Below are positions 1-9,614 of a stretch of 30,000 nt of DNA, piece after piece (the stretch's first letter is position 1; the number at the start of each line of letters is the position of its first letter). The DNA comes from Tubiluchus corallicola (lineage: Eukaryota; Priapulida; Priapulimorpha; Priapulimorphida; Tubiluchidae), in NCBI GenBank assembly GCA_030141605.1, contig JAQGDQ010000868.1, positions 1 through 30,000 of the forward strand, given 5' to 3'. A program made the position numbers and the translations under genes. The notes beneath the pieces were generated by a model. The model saw only the letters and a list, made by a program, of their open reading frames with translations, was not told the DNA's origin and did not search any database.

Positions 1-516
<516 letters not shown>

Positions 517-544
517 AAGTTAAACTTTAACAAAAAGTGCATAC

Positions 545-770
545 CGTGAACCGTTTAAAGACGCAGTGGTCAAACACTTTCTTTGTTTCTATAACTCTGT
601 CCCAGTTTGCCTGACTATACTTTTTTGCATAGTTATCAGTAGCTTCAAAAAACTGGCCTGCTTGAAGATAGCACACCAAACCGATCTTCTCACCATACTG
701 AAACAAACAGAGATGAATCTCGAACATAGAGCAGTTTGACCCTTTTAGCCAAGGTAACAAGCACAACAAG
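545..770 (-). CDS. Minus-strand gene, exon 5 of those visible: cysteine-rich segment
   Basis: Read on the minus strand the exon follows a pyrimidine-rich acceptor (TATCTCTAG) and ends at donor ACG|GTATGC. It supplies one base to complete a codon and then 75 whole codons, so it enters in phase 2 and leaves in phase 0. The phase-2 entry matches the exit of the exon at 1337-1440, and the joined codon TG|C adds a cysteine. The peptide has a hydrophobic start (LLCLLPWLKGSNCSMFEIHL), more cysteines, then a polar stretch with QFFEATDNYAKKYSQANWD. I do not recognise the family. The next exon lies beyond the left edge. Against its being chance: a 75-codon open frame with good splice sites and phase agreement on its upstream side. 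No RNA evidence is available. Confidence 0.72.
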
Positions 771-1070
771 CTAGAGATATCAACAAGAGCGAAAAATATT
801 GATGTGTATCGATTATTGTGTCGCTGCAAAAAATACGTTTTATCGTTGTCGTATCGAATTCAATGTGTGTTCGTGCTTATCGCATGCCGTTATAGAATCA
901 ATTCACTTCGGGTTTTTTATTTGTGCGCCAGAATTGTGCAAAAACTTAAAAAAAACAGATATTTTCATAAGATTGTTACTTTTTCTTCCTGCAATAGAGG
1001 CTGTCTTCAGTTGGAGTACTGACACACTAATGATAAGTGTGGTATTTTTATAGGGTACTTTTGCAATTAC

Positions 1071-1168
1071 GTGCCGGGTGGTGCAGCTTGTGTGCTGGGT
1101 GGTGCAGCCCGCGTGCCGGGTGGTGCAGATCGAGTGCTGGGTGGTGGAGCTCGTGTGCCGGGTGGTGT
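1071..1168. repeat. 21-bp minisatellite, about 4.7 units
   Basis: Units begin GTGCCGGGTGGTGCAG or GTGCTGGGTGGTGCAG and recur every 21 bases. The C/T alternation at the CpG position resembles deamination decay. The repeat lies in the intron between the exons at 545-770 and 1337-1440. Because 21 is a multiple of three, the short open frames across it are expected without coding. Confidence 0.85.
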
Positions 1169-1171
1169 CTA

Positions 1172-1262
1172 AATTATCTTTTTTCCTGACTTTTCCATGA
1201 CTTTCAAGGATAGCCTGTATCTCCAAAGCTTTTCCAGGACTTTCCCGACTGTGGAAACCCTG
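1172..1262 (-). repeat. Dispersed repeat fragment, CAGGGTT family, copy 1
   Basis: Read on the minus strand from 1262 it starts CAGGGTTTCCACAGTCGGGA and contains ATACAGGCT and AAAGTCAGGAAAA. The same ordered words occur on the plus strand from 14139. The CAGGG terminus suggests one end of a hAT-type non-autonomous element, but no opposite terminus is visible here. Confidence 0.5.
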
Positions 1263-1336
1263 AGTTTATTACGGCACACATGATGAGAACAATAATATTT
1301 TGACGTAATGCATTATTTCACAACAATACCTCATAC

Positions 1337-1440
1337 CAGTCCTTGTAACATTTTGCCATAAACGCCTGCGCTTTTTTGCAGTTTAGCGATGGGTGTGGAG
1401 GACATGACTGGTAGAAAGCTTCGTGGTCGCAAGCTTCGCC
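1337..1440 (-). CDS. Minus-strand gene, exon 4 of those visible: small cysteine-rich exon
   Basis: On the minus strand it has a strong acceptor (TTTTTTACATTGCAG) and donor CTG|GTATGAG. It encodes 34 codons plus two bases: phase 0 entry, phase 2 exit. The peptide begins GEACDHEAFYQSCPPHPSLN and ends CKKAQAFMAKCYKD, with four cysteines, and the split codon to the next exon adds a fifth. Cysteine spacing and charge look like a small extracellular disulfide-rich module, but I do not recognise the family. The phase-0 entry agrees with the exon at 4517-4653 and the phase-2 exit with the exon at 545-770, which is the main reason to accept such a short exon. Confidence 0.8.
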
Positions 1441-1489
1441 CTGCAATGTAAAAAAGGTGCAAGTAAAATTCCGAGCCTGTGAAAGTTGT

Positions 1490-1720
1490 AACTGTATATT
1501 TTAGGTGCTGCCATCTATTGATTAGTCACTTTAACATTTTACTAGTTAAACTCACCCCTAGTACAATTGCTCGGTCCAGTGAATATGCATACTCACTGGA
1601 TCTCCCCCTATTTTTCCTGTAATGGTATTTGTGAAGCCAAGTTTTGCATAGTTCTCTACCTATATATACTGGCTGGATTTAACTTCTAGCCACTGTCTAA
1701 ATTTCAGTGATCAGTCTGTT
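1490..1720 (+). repeat. Partial copy of the LTR-like repeat at 1794-2190
   Basis: This stretch (GTTGTAACTGTATA, then GGTGCTGCCATCTATTG, then GGTCCAGTGAATATGCATAC) is a diverged direct copy of the first 200 or so bases of the downstream repeat, offset by about 300 bp. It stops before the part carrying AATAAA. It lies within the large intron between the minus-strand exons at 1337 and 4517. Confidence 0.7.
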
Positions 1721-1793
1721 TCTAATCTTTCCAGCCATTACAAGTCTACATAACTATTATTCCAAATATAATGACCATTATAATTGTGGAAGT

Positions 1794-2190
1794 TGTAACT
1801 GTATATATTTAGGTGCTGCCATCTATTGACTAATCACTTTACATTTACTAGCAAAACTCACCCCTAGTATAATTGTTCGGTCCAGTGAATATGCATACTC
1901 ACTGGATCTCTCCCTATTTTACTGTAATGGTATTTGTGAAGCCAAGTTTGCATAATTACCTTTACATATATATACTGACTGGATTCTACTTCTAGTCACT
2001 CTCTGTCACGTTCTCAGTGCATTGCAGTCATGCTAGTCGTGCTACACACTGTCTAACTCACACTCTCAGTGCAGTGCAGCAGTCGTGATCCTCATTTTAC
2101 TCATGTGTATGTAGTATAATAAACGTGTTTCAGTTTCTGTGCAGATATGTAATATAGTGTTCGTTCGCTTTCTACAAGTGTTCAACTACA
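1794..2190 (+). mobile_element. Candidate solo LTR or LTR-like element
   Basis: The element begins TGTAACTG and ends CAACTACA, giving the TG...CA termini of a long terminal repeat; GTTGTA and TACAAC at the ends are inverted. Inside are a TATA-like box (CATATATATACTGACTGG, near 1965) and, about 150 bp later, AATAAA at 2119, the order expected for U3, R and U5. No flanking target duplication, primer-binding site or internal coding region is evident, so a solo, decayed LTR is the best guess. A non-LTR tandem repeat is the alternative. Confidence 0.4.
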
Positions 2191-2570
2191 ACCACATACA
2201 TGACTTTCACTGAGCCTACCAAGTAAGAGAAGTAAGACGTGCAGTTTACCATTCCACAATTGGTTTGAAGTTCCTTACCGGGTTCATTACCGTTACTTTT
2301 AAGATAAGAGACATGGCTAGCAAGTCCAGCTAGATGTTGGTAAGAAAGATAGGTGGTTTTAAGCTAACAGAAATCAACTAGTGAGCAGAAACGTGAGCAA
2401 AACTCATAAAACGCTTAATTTATGTGGTTTAAGCAGCATATGATTTTTGCCTTTGGGATGTATCCCAATTCCCTTACATTATTTTCTATAGAAATCTTGG
2501 TTGGTATTTTGCTTAATGTTGCGTTTTGCTGGAACACATTAGTGTCGTTAAGCGAGGATTTACCATACAA

Positions 2571-3061
2571 CAGGGGTGTGCAAATTGCGGCCCGCCAAAA
2601 GCAATTTGTGCAGCCCACTAAGAGATTTGTCAACCTAATGAAAGTGCGGCCCGGGCGATGAATTGAGTGTATCCAGCTGAAGTCCGTGCCACGATCCCAA
2701 AGATAGTGCGGGTAGTTTTTTCTACTAGATCGGATGCCATTAACCCTTACAAGACGGTTGTAGCTTAATGTCACTGTACTACACAGACTGTGTGATACAC
2801 ATTACTAATATGCATTGTAATGAAATTACCACTATCTGTCCTGAAAGTAGAAATATATGATTTGTAATATAAATTTTAATAACTTCTAAAATAGTTTCTT
2901 GAGTGTAGTAGTGTAGTAGTAATGATGTACGCAGGTCGGATGCGTAAAAATCGTTATCAGGCCTTTCTGTACTTGGCTCCTTGACCAAACTGCTTGTGGA
3001 CTGCAGGAATTGCGGGAAAGTTTAATGTGGCCCGGCTAGTCTGATAATTTGCACACCCCTG
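2571..3061. mobile_element. hAT-like non-autonomous DNA transposon (MITE)
   Basis: The termini are perfect inverted repeats: CAGGGGTGTGCAAATT on the left and AATTTGCACACCCCTG on the right. They are flanked by an 8-bp near-duplication, ccatacaa at 2563-2570 and ccatacat at 3062-3069 (7 of 8). CAGGGG termini with 8-bp duplications are diagnostic of the hAT superfamily, and the subterminal GCGGCCCG runs are common in such elements. At 491 bp with no transposase frame it is non-autonomous. It sits in an intron of the minus-strand gene. Confidence 0.88.
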
Positions 3062-3336
3062 CCATACATTATTAATGACAGCTATTCAAAATCAAAGTTC
3101 CAATACTGGATTAATTGGCATTGGTTAATTGGTAACATTCAAAATTTTTTTATACTAATTTCTAATGTGCAATCTTGACACACACTACGTAACAGTTATT
3201 GTCAAAAACAAAAGCACAACTTGCATTTTTGTAAAGCCAGGCATACATACAGTTTAGCACCAGTTCATATGGTTTGTTGATATCAAAATGCTCTTGATTC
3301 TGAAAAAATATAAGAAAACGCAGTCTACATACCACT

Positions 3337-3925
3337 TGTCACGGATTCCCGTGATTGAGTTCTATTCTGCTATTATACCTTTCATTTACAGCATTGCAAA
3401 CTAGTTTATTCCGGTTCTATGACCTTTGCAAATTTATCTAGAGTGATTCAATTAGGTTAACCTTGAATTATTCATACGGGCTTCGTTCCGAAGCTATAAA
3501 TTCCTTCGTCACCCTTGTACAGGGGAGCATTTGACGTTTGCTTTTCCTACAAGCAGACGTCAAATGGTCCGCCTAATTCGTTAAGTGATTTTTTCCCCTT
3601 TCTTTACTAGTTTTTATGGTTATGTGCTATTGTGTATCTATAATTAAGTTTACTGCTGTTATAAGTAGTAACTATGTAATTGCGACAAATCTTGTGAATT
3701 GAATAAATTTTATTTGGGTGGCCACTCCTTTTAATCCAATGGTTATGCGGTTTTTGTTAAGAGTCAAAATTTAGTCTAAATTATATGTTTCAGTAACAGC
3801 AAACCATTCTAATTATCAACTCGTAGACTTAAGCGTTATGCACCTTTCTCTATAAAAAATATACTAGACTATATACACTTCCACGTAATTGTTTAATTAA
3901 GAACCAGGCCGATGTCTCTCCCACA
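3337..3925 (+). repeat. Dispersed LTR-like repeat, copy A
   Basis: It starts TGTCACGGATTCCCGTGA, contains a TATAAATTCC box followed by TTCGTCACC and TTGTACAGG, and has AATAAATTTTATTTGGGTGG later. A diverged copy in the same orientation occupies 17035-17768. The order of TG start, TATA box and AATAAA suggests a retroelement LTR, but the homology runs about 200 bp past AATAAA and the end is uncertain. No retroviral coding sequence accompanies it. Confidence 0.55.
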
Positions 3926-3984
3926 AACTTACGAAAATTTTTCACACCACTTAATTGTTAAAGTTTTATTGATTCAATTTATAA

Positions 3985-4295
3985 TATTTGAACCGAATTC
4001 GAATTGAGATTGAACGATTTTCGAACAAGTTTCGAACCACCAGTAAAAATTAGTCTTTCAAAGATCATGCATATCACTAGATTTTGTTCTGCAATAAAAC
4101 GACTAGTAATTTGTTTAAAGTTGTATGCAGAAATCACAGCTAAATTATGCTAGTTGCATCTTGTTTCAATCGTTTTAGTGATCAGGAACATATGTGATTG
4201 AAGTGCTGAATTATTCGAATCTAGAGTTTTGGATTCGAATCGAGTTCGAACTGAAAAAACTCGTTTTTTCGATGTTCGATGCTCACCCCTAATTA
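3985..4295 (-). repeat. TTCGAA-rich dispersed repeat, copy A
   Basis: Both ends are rich in TTCGAA/ATTCGAA words and the core contains AATCACAGCTAAATTATGC and ATTCGAATCTAGAGTTTTGG. A copy in opposite orientation lies at 16410-16805. On the minus strand one end reads TAGGGGTGAGCATCGAACAT, resembling a hAT-type terminus, though I could not find a matching opposite terminus or target duplication. It is non-coding. Confidence 0.6.
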
Positions 4296-4516
4296 TCACA
4301 GTAGTATTATTCATAATTAAATATTTCATATTGTTATATTGTGTAAAAGATAAGAATAAACTGAATTGAACTGAGTTGAATTGATAAATATGGTAAACGC
4401 TTTGCATTACTAACAAATAGTGAAAATACGTTGAGTATTAAAATACATTTCTCAAAACAAGTGCCATCTAGTGGTTAATTTCTAAACAAACCACACCATG
4501 AATAACAATCTATTAC

Positions 4517-4653
4517 CATGAAGTCAACAATGTCAACCTTCAAGAACATCTTCCTGGATTCAAACTCAAAACTGAAAAGACTATTGTTGCGCAGATATAT
4601 CACACCCGTTTCCTCATTGATTCCGTGGATTTCTGGAATACTCCAGGAATATC
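4517..4653 (-). CDS. Minus-strand gene, exon 3 of those visible: cadherin-like segment
   Basis: On the minus strand the acceptor is TTATTCTCTTGCAG|GA and the donor CTTCATG|GTAATAG. Two of the three frames contain stops and the open one gives 45 codons. It enters in phase 1, taking G from the previous exon to make a glycine, and leaves in phase 0. The peptide begins YSWSIPEIHGINEETGVIYL and later has MFLKVDIVD. That matches the body of an extracellular cadherin repeat: a Y-S-I-type strand, an INEETG turn equivalent to the family's D-x-x-T-G-x-I, and a closing strand ending in V-x-I-x-D. The calcium motifs DRE and DxNDN are not evident, so this is cadherin-like rather than a proven classical repeat. 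Confidence 0.75.
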
Positions 4654-4889
4654 CTGCAAGAGAATAAATGACATTTCAAACTTGACCCGATGTTATCTAA
4701 ACTTGTTTCAAACGACTTACCATTAAATGGCTGCGACTAACGAACATTTTTTATAAATTTAAAAATTGACAAGTTTTATACAGCGCTGTTGCTAACTCTT
4801 CATGCAGAAAGACAGCCACATCAGTGATACCGAACTTCAAGACAAAGTTTTTGAACTTTCTTGGCACAGAGCGTTTTCGCGTGCCTTAA

Positions 4890-5334
4890 CCCTTTCGGTC
4901 CCAAATTATTTTTTTAATAAGAAAAAAAATTTTGGCTTGGTACTTTTGTTCCCAATGTATCCCAATGCATGTGGGATGCACAACATTCTTTGTCATGTGC
5001 AAAAAACAAAGTCTGACTTTTTTAAAGACACAACAAAAGCAATAAATGTGCTTCATTTTGCAACTGCTAATAATTTTTTAAAGTATTTAAGACATTTAGT
5101 GTGCATGTTATGTTGATCTGTACAAAGTCGTGTCTAAAGTACTGTACCTTGCACAGTTTTTTTATGCTATGTAGATTTTCTAGTTTGCCATTTAATCACC
5201 ATTTTAGTCTATTGTTATTGGCTTAAATCAAAATAACTATTAACAGATCAAATAACTGTCAGTTTTAAAATTTTATTAATTTTAAAGGCAGAAAATATTC
5301 TCGTATCCCACGGGATACAACGGGTATGAAAGGG
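4890..5334. mobile_element. piggyBac-like MITE
   Basis: The left end reads TTAA|CCCTTTCGGTCCC and the right end GGTATGAAAGGG|TTAA. The CCCTTT/AAAGGG inverted ends and the TTAA target duplication (4886-4889 and 5335-5338) are the signature of piggyBac-type transposition. A second inverted motif, GTATCCC/GGGATAC, lies just inside the right end. At 445 bp it has no convincing transposase; the short open frame across it looks accidental. It is in an intron of the minus-strand gene. Confidence 0.78.
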
Positions 5335-5379
5335 TTAAAGTGAATATACTTGGTGTCTAGCACTGCATGTAACATATTG

Positions 5380-5424
5380 GACTGCTGTCCGCTTTTAACG
5401 GAGGCAGGACGAATGGCACCGCGG
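5380..5424 (+). repeat. 45-bp dispersed motif, copy 1
   Basis: The stretch starts GACTGCTGTCCGCTTTTAAC and ends GGCACCGCGG. It recurs at 29636-29680 with three differences in 45 bases. It is probably a fragment of a larger repeat family not resolved in this window. Confidence 0.75.
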
Positions 5425-5551
5425 CCCACACCTTGAGGCATGTCTCAATTAAGTTGCCCAACGCCAAACCCAAAACAAAACCCGAATAACAGAGTCGAAA
5501 CGACTATTTTTTACTACATATCACACCCCCGATAAGGAACAAACAGCTTAC

Positions 5552-5578
5552 CTAGAAGAACAGAGTTTGCAGCAAAGC
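5552..5578 (-). CDS. Candidate 27-nt microexon of the minus-strand gene
   Basis: On the minus strand a pyrimidine-rich stretch ending TTCACATTTCACAG is followed by 27 nt and a strong donor CTTCTAG|GTAAGC. It is phase 1 on both sides, so it would insert nine residues (GFAANSVLL when joined) between the exons at 6372-6434 and 4517-4653 without changing the frame. That position is the loop between the first strand and the Y-S-W-S-I strand of the cadherin-like repeat, where most repeats are longer than the version without it. The support is only splice-site quality, phase and fold length, so treat it as optional. Confidence 0.42.
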   Translation of the reverse strand, partial: ALLQTLFF

Positions 5579-5619
5579 CTGTGAAATGTGAACAGAGCTG
5601 CAATGAAAGACACGACCAC

Positions 5620-5998
5620 TGACAAGGATCTACAGCAGACCTTCCCTTTTTATAAGCTCAGGCATGCACGTGACTAGCGGCTTTTACTAACACAAGGTCA
5701 GAATACGAGTCTGTGTGCTAGATAAAGCCACATTCACATGCACACCTGACAAGGGTCTACAGCAGACCTTCCCTTTTTATAAGCTCAGATGTGCACGTGA
5801 CTAGTGGCTTTTACTAACACAAGGTCAGAATACGAGTCTGTGTGCTAGATAAAGCCACATTCACATGCACACCTGACAAGGGTCTACAGCAGACCTACCC
5901 TTTTTATAAGCTCAGGTGTGCACGTGACTAGCGGCTTTTACTAACACAAGATCAGAATACGAGTCTGTGCCAGATAAAGCCACGTTCACATGCGCATC
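5620..5998. repeat. 127-bp tandem repeat, three units
   Basis: Units starting TGACAAGG...CTACAGCAGACC begin at 5620, 5747 and 5874, exactly 127 bp apart. Each contains TTTTTATAAGCTCAG and GATAAAGCCAC. The third unit has a few substitutions and a small deletion and fades near 5998. The array is intronic to the minus-strand gene. Confidence 0.93.
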
Positions 5999-6371
5999 AG
6001 AGAAGTCTACTGTATTCCCCTGCCAGCACTACACTTCATTTCATCACAGCGCTGCAGTACAATATTTTCACGTCTACCTAGCAAGTTACGAATGTGAAAA
6101 CTAACTGTAAACAGTCAGTCTCATTAGTAAAAATAACTGCTTTTAACCTCCACTGTATAAATGAAAGCCGCATTATTGTTAAAACACTAGATCAATAGTA
6201 AGACCATTTGTATAGCATTGATGGTACGCAAAAAAAAATCATAAATTTAAAAGTAAATAATACGATGTTAAAGAATATGAACTTGCAGACAGAATTATTC
6301 ACGGCATCTAATCTTTCGTGTTTCTGTTTTCAAATATTTTTCACCTGAAAAACTGAAAAAATTTTACATAC

Positions 6372-6434
6372 CTTCTTTCTCGCTTTCTAAAACTTGTAAA
6401 GTCCAAGGAGGTTTCTGTAAAACTGGATCGCAAA
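6372..6434 (-). CDS. Minus-strand gene, exon 2: start of cadherin-like repeat
   Basis: On the minus strand the acceptor is GGAATTTCTTGCAG|TT and the donor AGAAAGAAG|GTATGT. The 63-nt exon is phase 1 on both sides. It gives a leucine from the split codon, then CDPVLQKPPWTLQVLESEKE, and contributes G to the next codon. The pattern PPWTLQVLESE, hydrophobic residues followed by V-x-E, is the usual first strand of an extracellular cadherin repeat, directly after a signal peptide as in secreted or type I proteins. Another frame is also open across this short exon, but only this one is compatible with the phases and sequence of both neighbours. Confidence 0.75.
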
Positions 6435-6774
6435 CTGCAAGAAATTCCAAGGAGACACATTAAAGCCGTTTCACACTGACCAAAGAAAAACTTAGATTGT
6501 GTGCAAACCATCCTATAATTTTATTACAACTAAAGGAAAACAGGATGACTTTTCATATCCTACTGCATTTTGAAGTTTGGTAAAAAAGTATACATTTCAA
6601 CACTAATAACACTACAAAACCATTTCTGACAAATAAACGATAGAGTAACATCTTAGTTAGTAACCCAACGAACCCAACAGTGTGTTGTGGTAAAACTCGG
6701 CAACTTTTGAGACCTGTATAAATTCAGCTTTACCACTGTGCTCACGTGCTTACTCGGAAATATGCAGTACATCA

Positions 6775-6968
6775 CAAATGAACGTCTCTGAATTGAGAAC
6801 TACAAAGCATGTTTTTTTTGGGGTAAATACGTTTCGAAAATACAGGCGCTAGTGCCCATCTAACTAACGAATGGCAAAAAGCATGTAGCAGCAAAGAACT
6901 AGCACCCCCCCCCTGCAATGCAAAATTGGGTTTCTGTGGTAATAATTCTTCTTTCACGTAAACCAACA
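6775..6968 (-). repeat. Dispersed repeat, copy 1 of a pair with 18065-18235
   Basis: Shared ordered words with 18065-18235 include GCCTCTGAA/CGTCTCTGAA, CAGGCG, GTGCCCATCTAA/GTCCCCATCTAA and GGTAATAATTCTT. The short minus-strand frames in both copies align poorly and carry indels, so the pair is a non-coding repeat. It lies in the first intron of the minus-strand gene. Confidence 0.5.
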
Positions 6969-7132
6969 GTTTCAGATTGGGTCTGGTTTTCCTGTAGATT
7001 TCAGAGATTATAGTACTACTTTAGTCACTTGTTTTTCTCACTCAGTAATAGAAAAAATTCACCTACTGCGTATACAAATGAACTTATTTTTGTCGGGATA
7101 TTACATGTAACAAATAAAGAATACCGACTTAC

Positions 7133-7220
7133 GTTTAAGACCATAGCTCACACCTGTACACAGCATCATGATGAAGACAGTTACATTCACATCCAGTCCA
7201 ATACTCAGGCTGTATGTCAT
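7133..7220 (-). CDS. Minus-strand gene, exon 1: initiator and signal peptide
   Basis: The minus-strand ATG at 7220 (A at position -3) opens MTYSLSIGLDVNVTVFIMML, continuing CTGVSYGLK, before donor TTAAAC|GTAAGT in phase 1. The run VTVFIMMLCTGVSYG is a good hydrophobic signal-peptide core with small residues near a plausible cleavage site. The split codon C|TT joins the exon at 6372-6434 in the right phase. The frame stays open some way upstream, so an earlier start cannot be excluded; this ATG was chosen because it places the hydrophobic core near the N terminus. The gene runs leftward through exons at 6372, 4517, 1337 and 545, and its product is expected to enter the secretory pathway. Confidence 0.7.
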
Positions 7221-8237
7221 AATCCTTCTCCAACTTCTATACCAGGTTCTATACCTTGTCTTGATGTAATAATATAAAACTGGGCATCCACTATCAATCC
7301 TATAATCTTAAATATGAATTTTTATTTAATTAGTTTGGAGACATAAATTAATGTAATATTTAGAGTAAAAAATCAATAAGCCTTTTCACAGTTTTAACAG
7401 TTAGCTAGAACTTTACCTGGTTTATTTTTCCTTGTTCCCAAGCAAGATCCTGCTAGTAAATCACTCTACGCACAGACTAAAGCATAATTAACTAAAGTCC
7501 ATGTAAAACAACTAAAGTTACTGAACTGATGTGGCAGTTGGTTTGGCTTTACACCCTTAAGTCACGTGGCGGTTGTGTGTTGCTTGGTTTCACTTAACCT
7601 TTGACCTGCAGCAAATGTACGTATGCAAGACGAGACTGTGAAAAGGCTTTTCTACTTTGCCGGCAAAGTTTTTTCAGCCAGAGTTTTCTAGGGTAACGGA
7701 AACAAGACTAATCAAGTATTCATATCACCAAAAACAAGCAATGCATACAAGGATGGTGAGATACAAGCGAAGACAATGCAGATGGAAAAGTTATGAATGC
7801 AACGAAGTTGGAAGAAACGAGAGAGGTATAATTTTAAATAAAACTGAATATGGATAAAAGCATGTTTTGGTTAAAACAAATACGGTTCAACATCGAGTTC
7901 ATTTTAGCATTGATAATGGTATTTTTTGCCAAAATGACTGTTCATACTAAAAAAAGCATATCAATTCTTGAAAGCTGGCTCTTTCATAAATATGTCCAAA
8001 AACAACATTCCAAACGAAAACACTATTAAATCTGAAAAGAATGTGAAACGAAAACCACGTGCAGTCAGAACTTCATAATATTTTATTGCGCATGCGCTCC
8101 CAAACTGCTGTTGCTAGGGAACAGACATCATCATCGAACTGTCTTTCAAAGTTCAGCTCCGTACTGTTTCACAAAGCTGAAATCGGTGCATTTCAAAGGC
8201 GAAATTACAGAAACATTTTGGATATTATCTGTATAAA
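7221..8237. other. Intergenic, nothing definite
   Basis: This contains the presumed 5' flank or 5' UTR of the minus-strand gene and AT-rich sequence. The open frame at 7657-7857 has no recognisable domain or splice context. I see no RNA gene or clear transposon terminus. Confidence 0.6.
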
Positions 8238-8946
8238 TAATCTGCAAAAATCTGTTAATGAAGAAATAAAGAAAATAGAACTGTGGATGAGGGCAAACCA
8301 GCTATCAAATAACTACAAAAAAACCAAATTTATGATAATCAGCAACAAGCAAATTGACAATGCTAATAATTCAAAATTTCATATTATAATAAACAAACAC
8401 AAAATTGAAGAAACAGACAACATCAAATACTTGGGCCTACTCATTGATAATACATTAACATGGGAACTACATATAAAACACATAACATACAAATTAAGTC
8501 GAATTACTGGAATAATTGTAAAAGTAAGGCACCACCTAGACCAATATATTCTGAAACTTCTATATAATTCATTAATTTTCCCTTATTTACTATATTCCAT
8601 CTTAACATGGGGTACGGCTTTTGCATCAATACAAAAATTAATACAGACACAACAAAACAAAATAGTAAAATTAATAACTTTTGCTCGCAAATATGATCAT
8701 GCTACACCATCGTTCGTAAAATTACAAATTTTAAAGGTAAGAGATATTTACAATCTTGAGTTGTTCAAATTTATGTATAAATTCAATGCTGGCTTATTAC
8801 CCGAACTTTTTAGTGAATATTTCACTAATGTTTCTGATATACATTCCTACTTCACAAGAGCTGCTTCTAATGAACAGCATTTTGTGGAGAGATTTTTTAC
8901 CCGACACGGTTTAAATAGCTTAAAATCACAAAGAGTTAAATTATGA
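8238..8946 (+). pseudogene. 5'-truncated LINE reverse transcriptase C terminus (CR1/L2-like)
   Basis: The frame encodes the end of a non-LTR reverse transcriptase. It starts around NLQKSVNEEIKKIELWMRAN, followed by the thumb-entry motif YKKTKFMII, then IKYLGLLIDNTLTWELHI, then LLYNSLIFPYLLYSILTWG and an alpha-helical C terminus with KLQILKVRDIYNLELFKFMY. This arrangement is typical of the CR1/L2/Jockey group. The catalytic FADD block and the endonuclease are missing because the copy is truncated at its 5' end, as usual for target-primed insertions. The open frame extends back to 8059, but the residues before about 8238 look like flanking sequence. The intact frame suggests a fairly young insertion. 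Confidence 0.85.
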
Positions 8947-9610
8947 AACTCGTTGCCAAAAGATACCTTTGAAGGTAGCTTATTTTCTGCTTCGAAAAAA
9001 TACACAAAATTCTTACTAAATGAATATACCTGTAGTACATAACTTGTAAGACTAATAAGCAAGGTAGCAAGTTTTTTTTCTCTTTTTTCTCCTCATCTCC
9101 TAAGTAATTGTTGCTCCTTCTCATACTTTCTTTTCCTCTTAAATTTTTCTATATTACACTTCTTTGATACTTATTTTATCATTCCATACTCTCAGTTTTT
9201 TAACTTTACTCACTAACTTTGGTCAAATTCCCCTGTTAATAAGACTCCATTTGAAACGACTACATGTGATAATACTAATTACTGAATAATTGTATTGTTT
9301 TGTATAGATATTGGTATCCAACTTCATTATTTTTTTTGTTTTCAGTTCTTTTTGGATAATTTGTATCATTTATACTGTTTTTATTTGTATTTTTTCTTAT
9401 TTGATTTTATTTTTGTTATCAGCAGCATCACCATTAATTTTTAATATTACTAATCTATTTATAAGAAAGGGCAGGAGACTAGATGACCCTATGGTCCTTC
9501 CCTGCCCTGCTCCATGATTATAATTACGTAATATTTAAAAAACGTTTGATGTTAAACTAACTGAAGCAAATAAATGTTCTATGTCTATGTCTATATCTAT
9601 GTCTATGTAT
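8947..9610 (+). mobile_element. LINE 3' UTR and (TCTATG)n tail
   Basis: AT-rich sequence follows the RT stop codon and ends near 9577-9609 in repeats of TCTATG (ATGTCTATGTCTATATCTATG). CR1/L2-group LINEs typically end in short microsatellite tails rather than poly(A), which fits the RT type. The insertion would therefore span about 8238-9610. Confidence 0.65.
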
Positions 9611-9614
9611 TAGA

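Noticed and set aside
4802-5116. 104-codon plus-strand open frame
   Set aside because: It crosses the left boundary of the piggyBac-like MITE and shows no domain; accidental.
7657-7857. 66-codon basic plus-strand open frame
   Set aside because: No recognisable motif, signal peptide or splice context, and AT-rich flanks.
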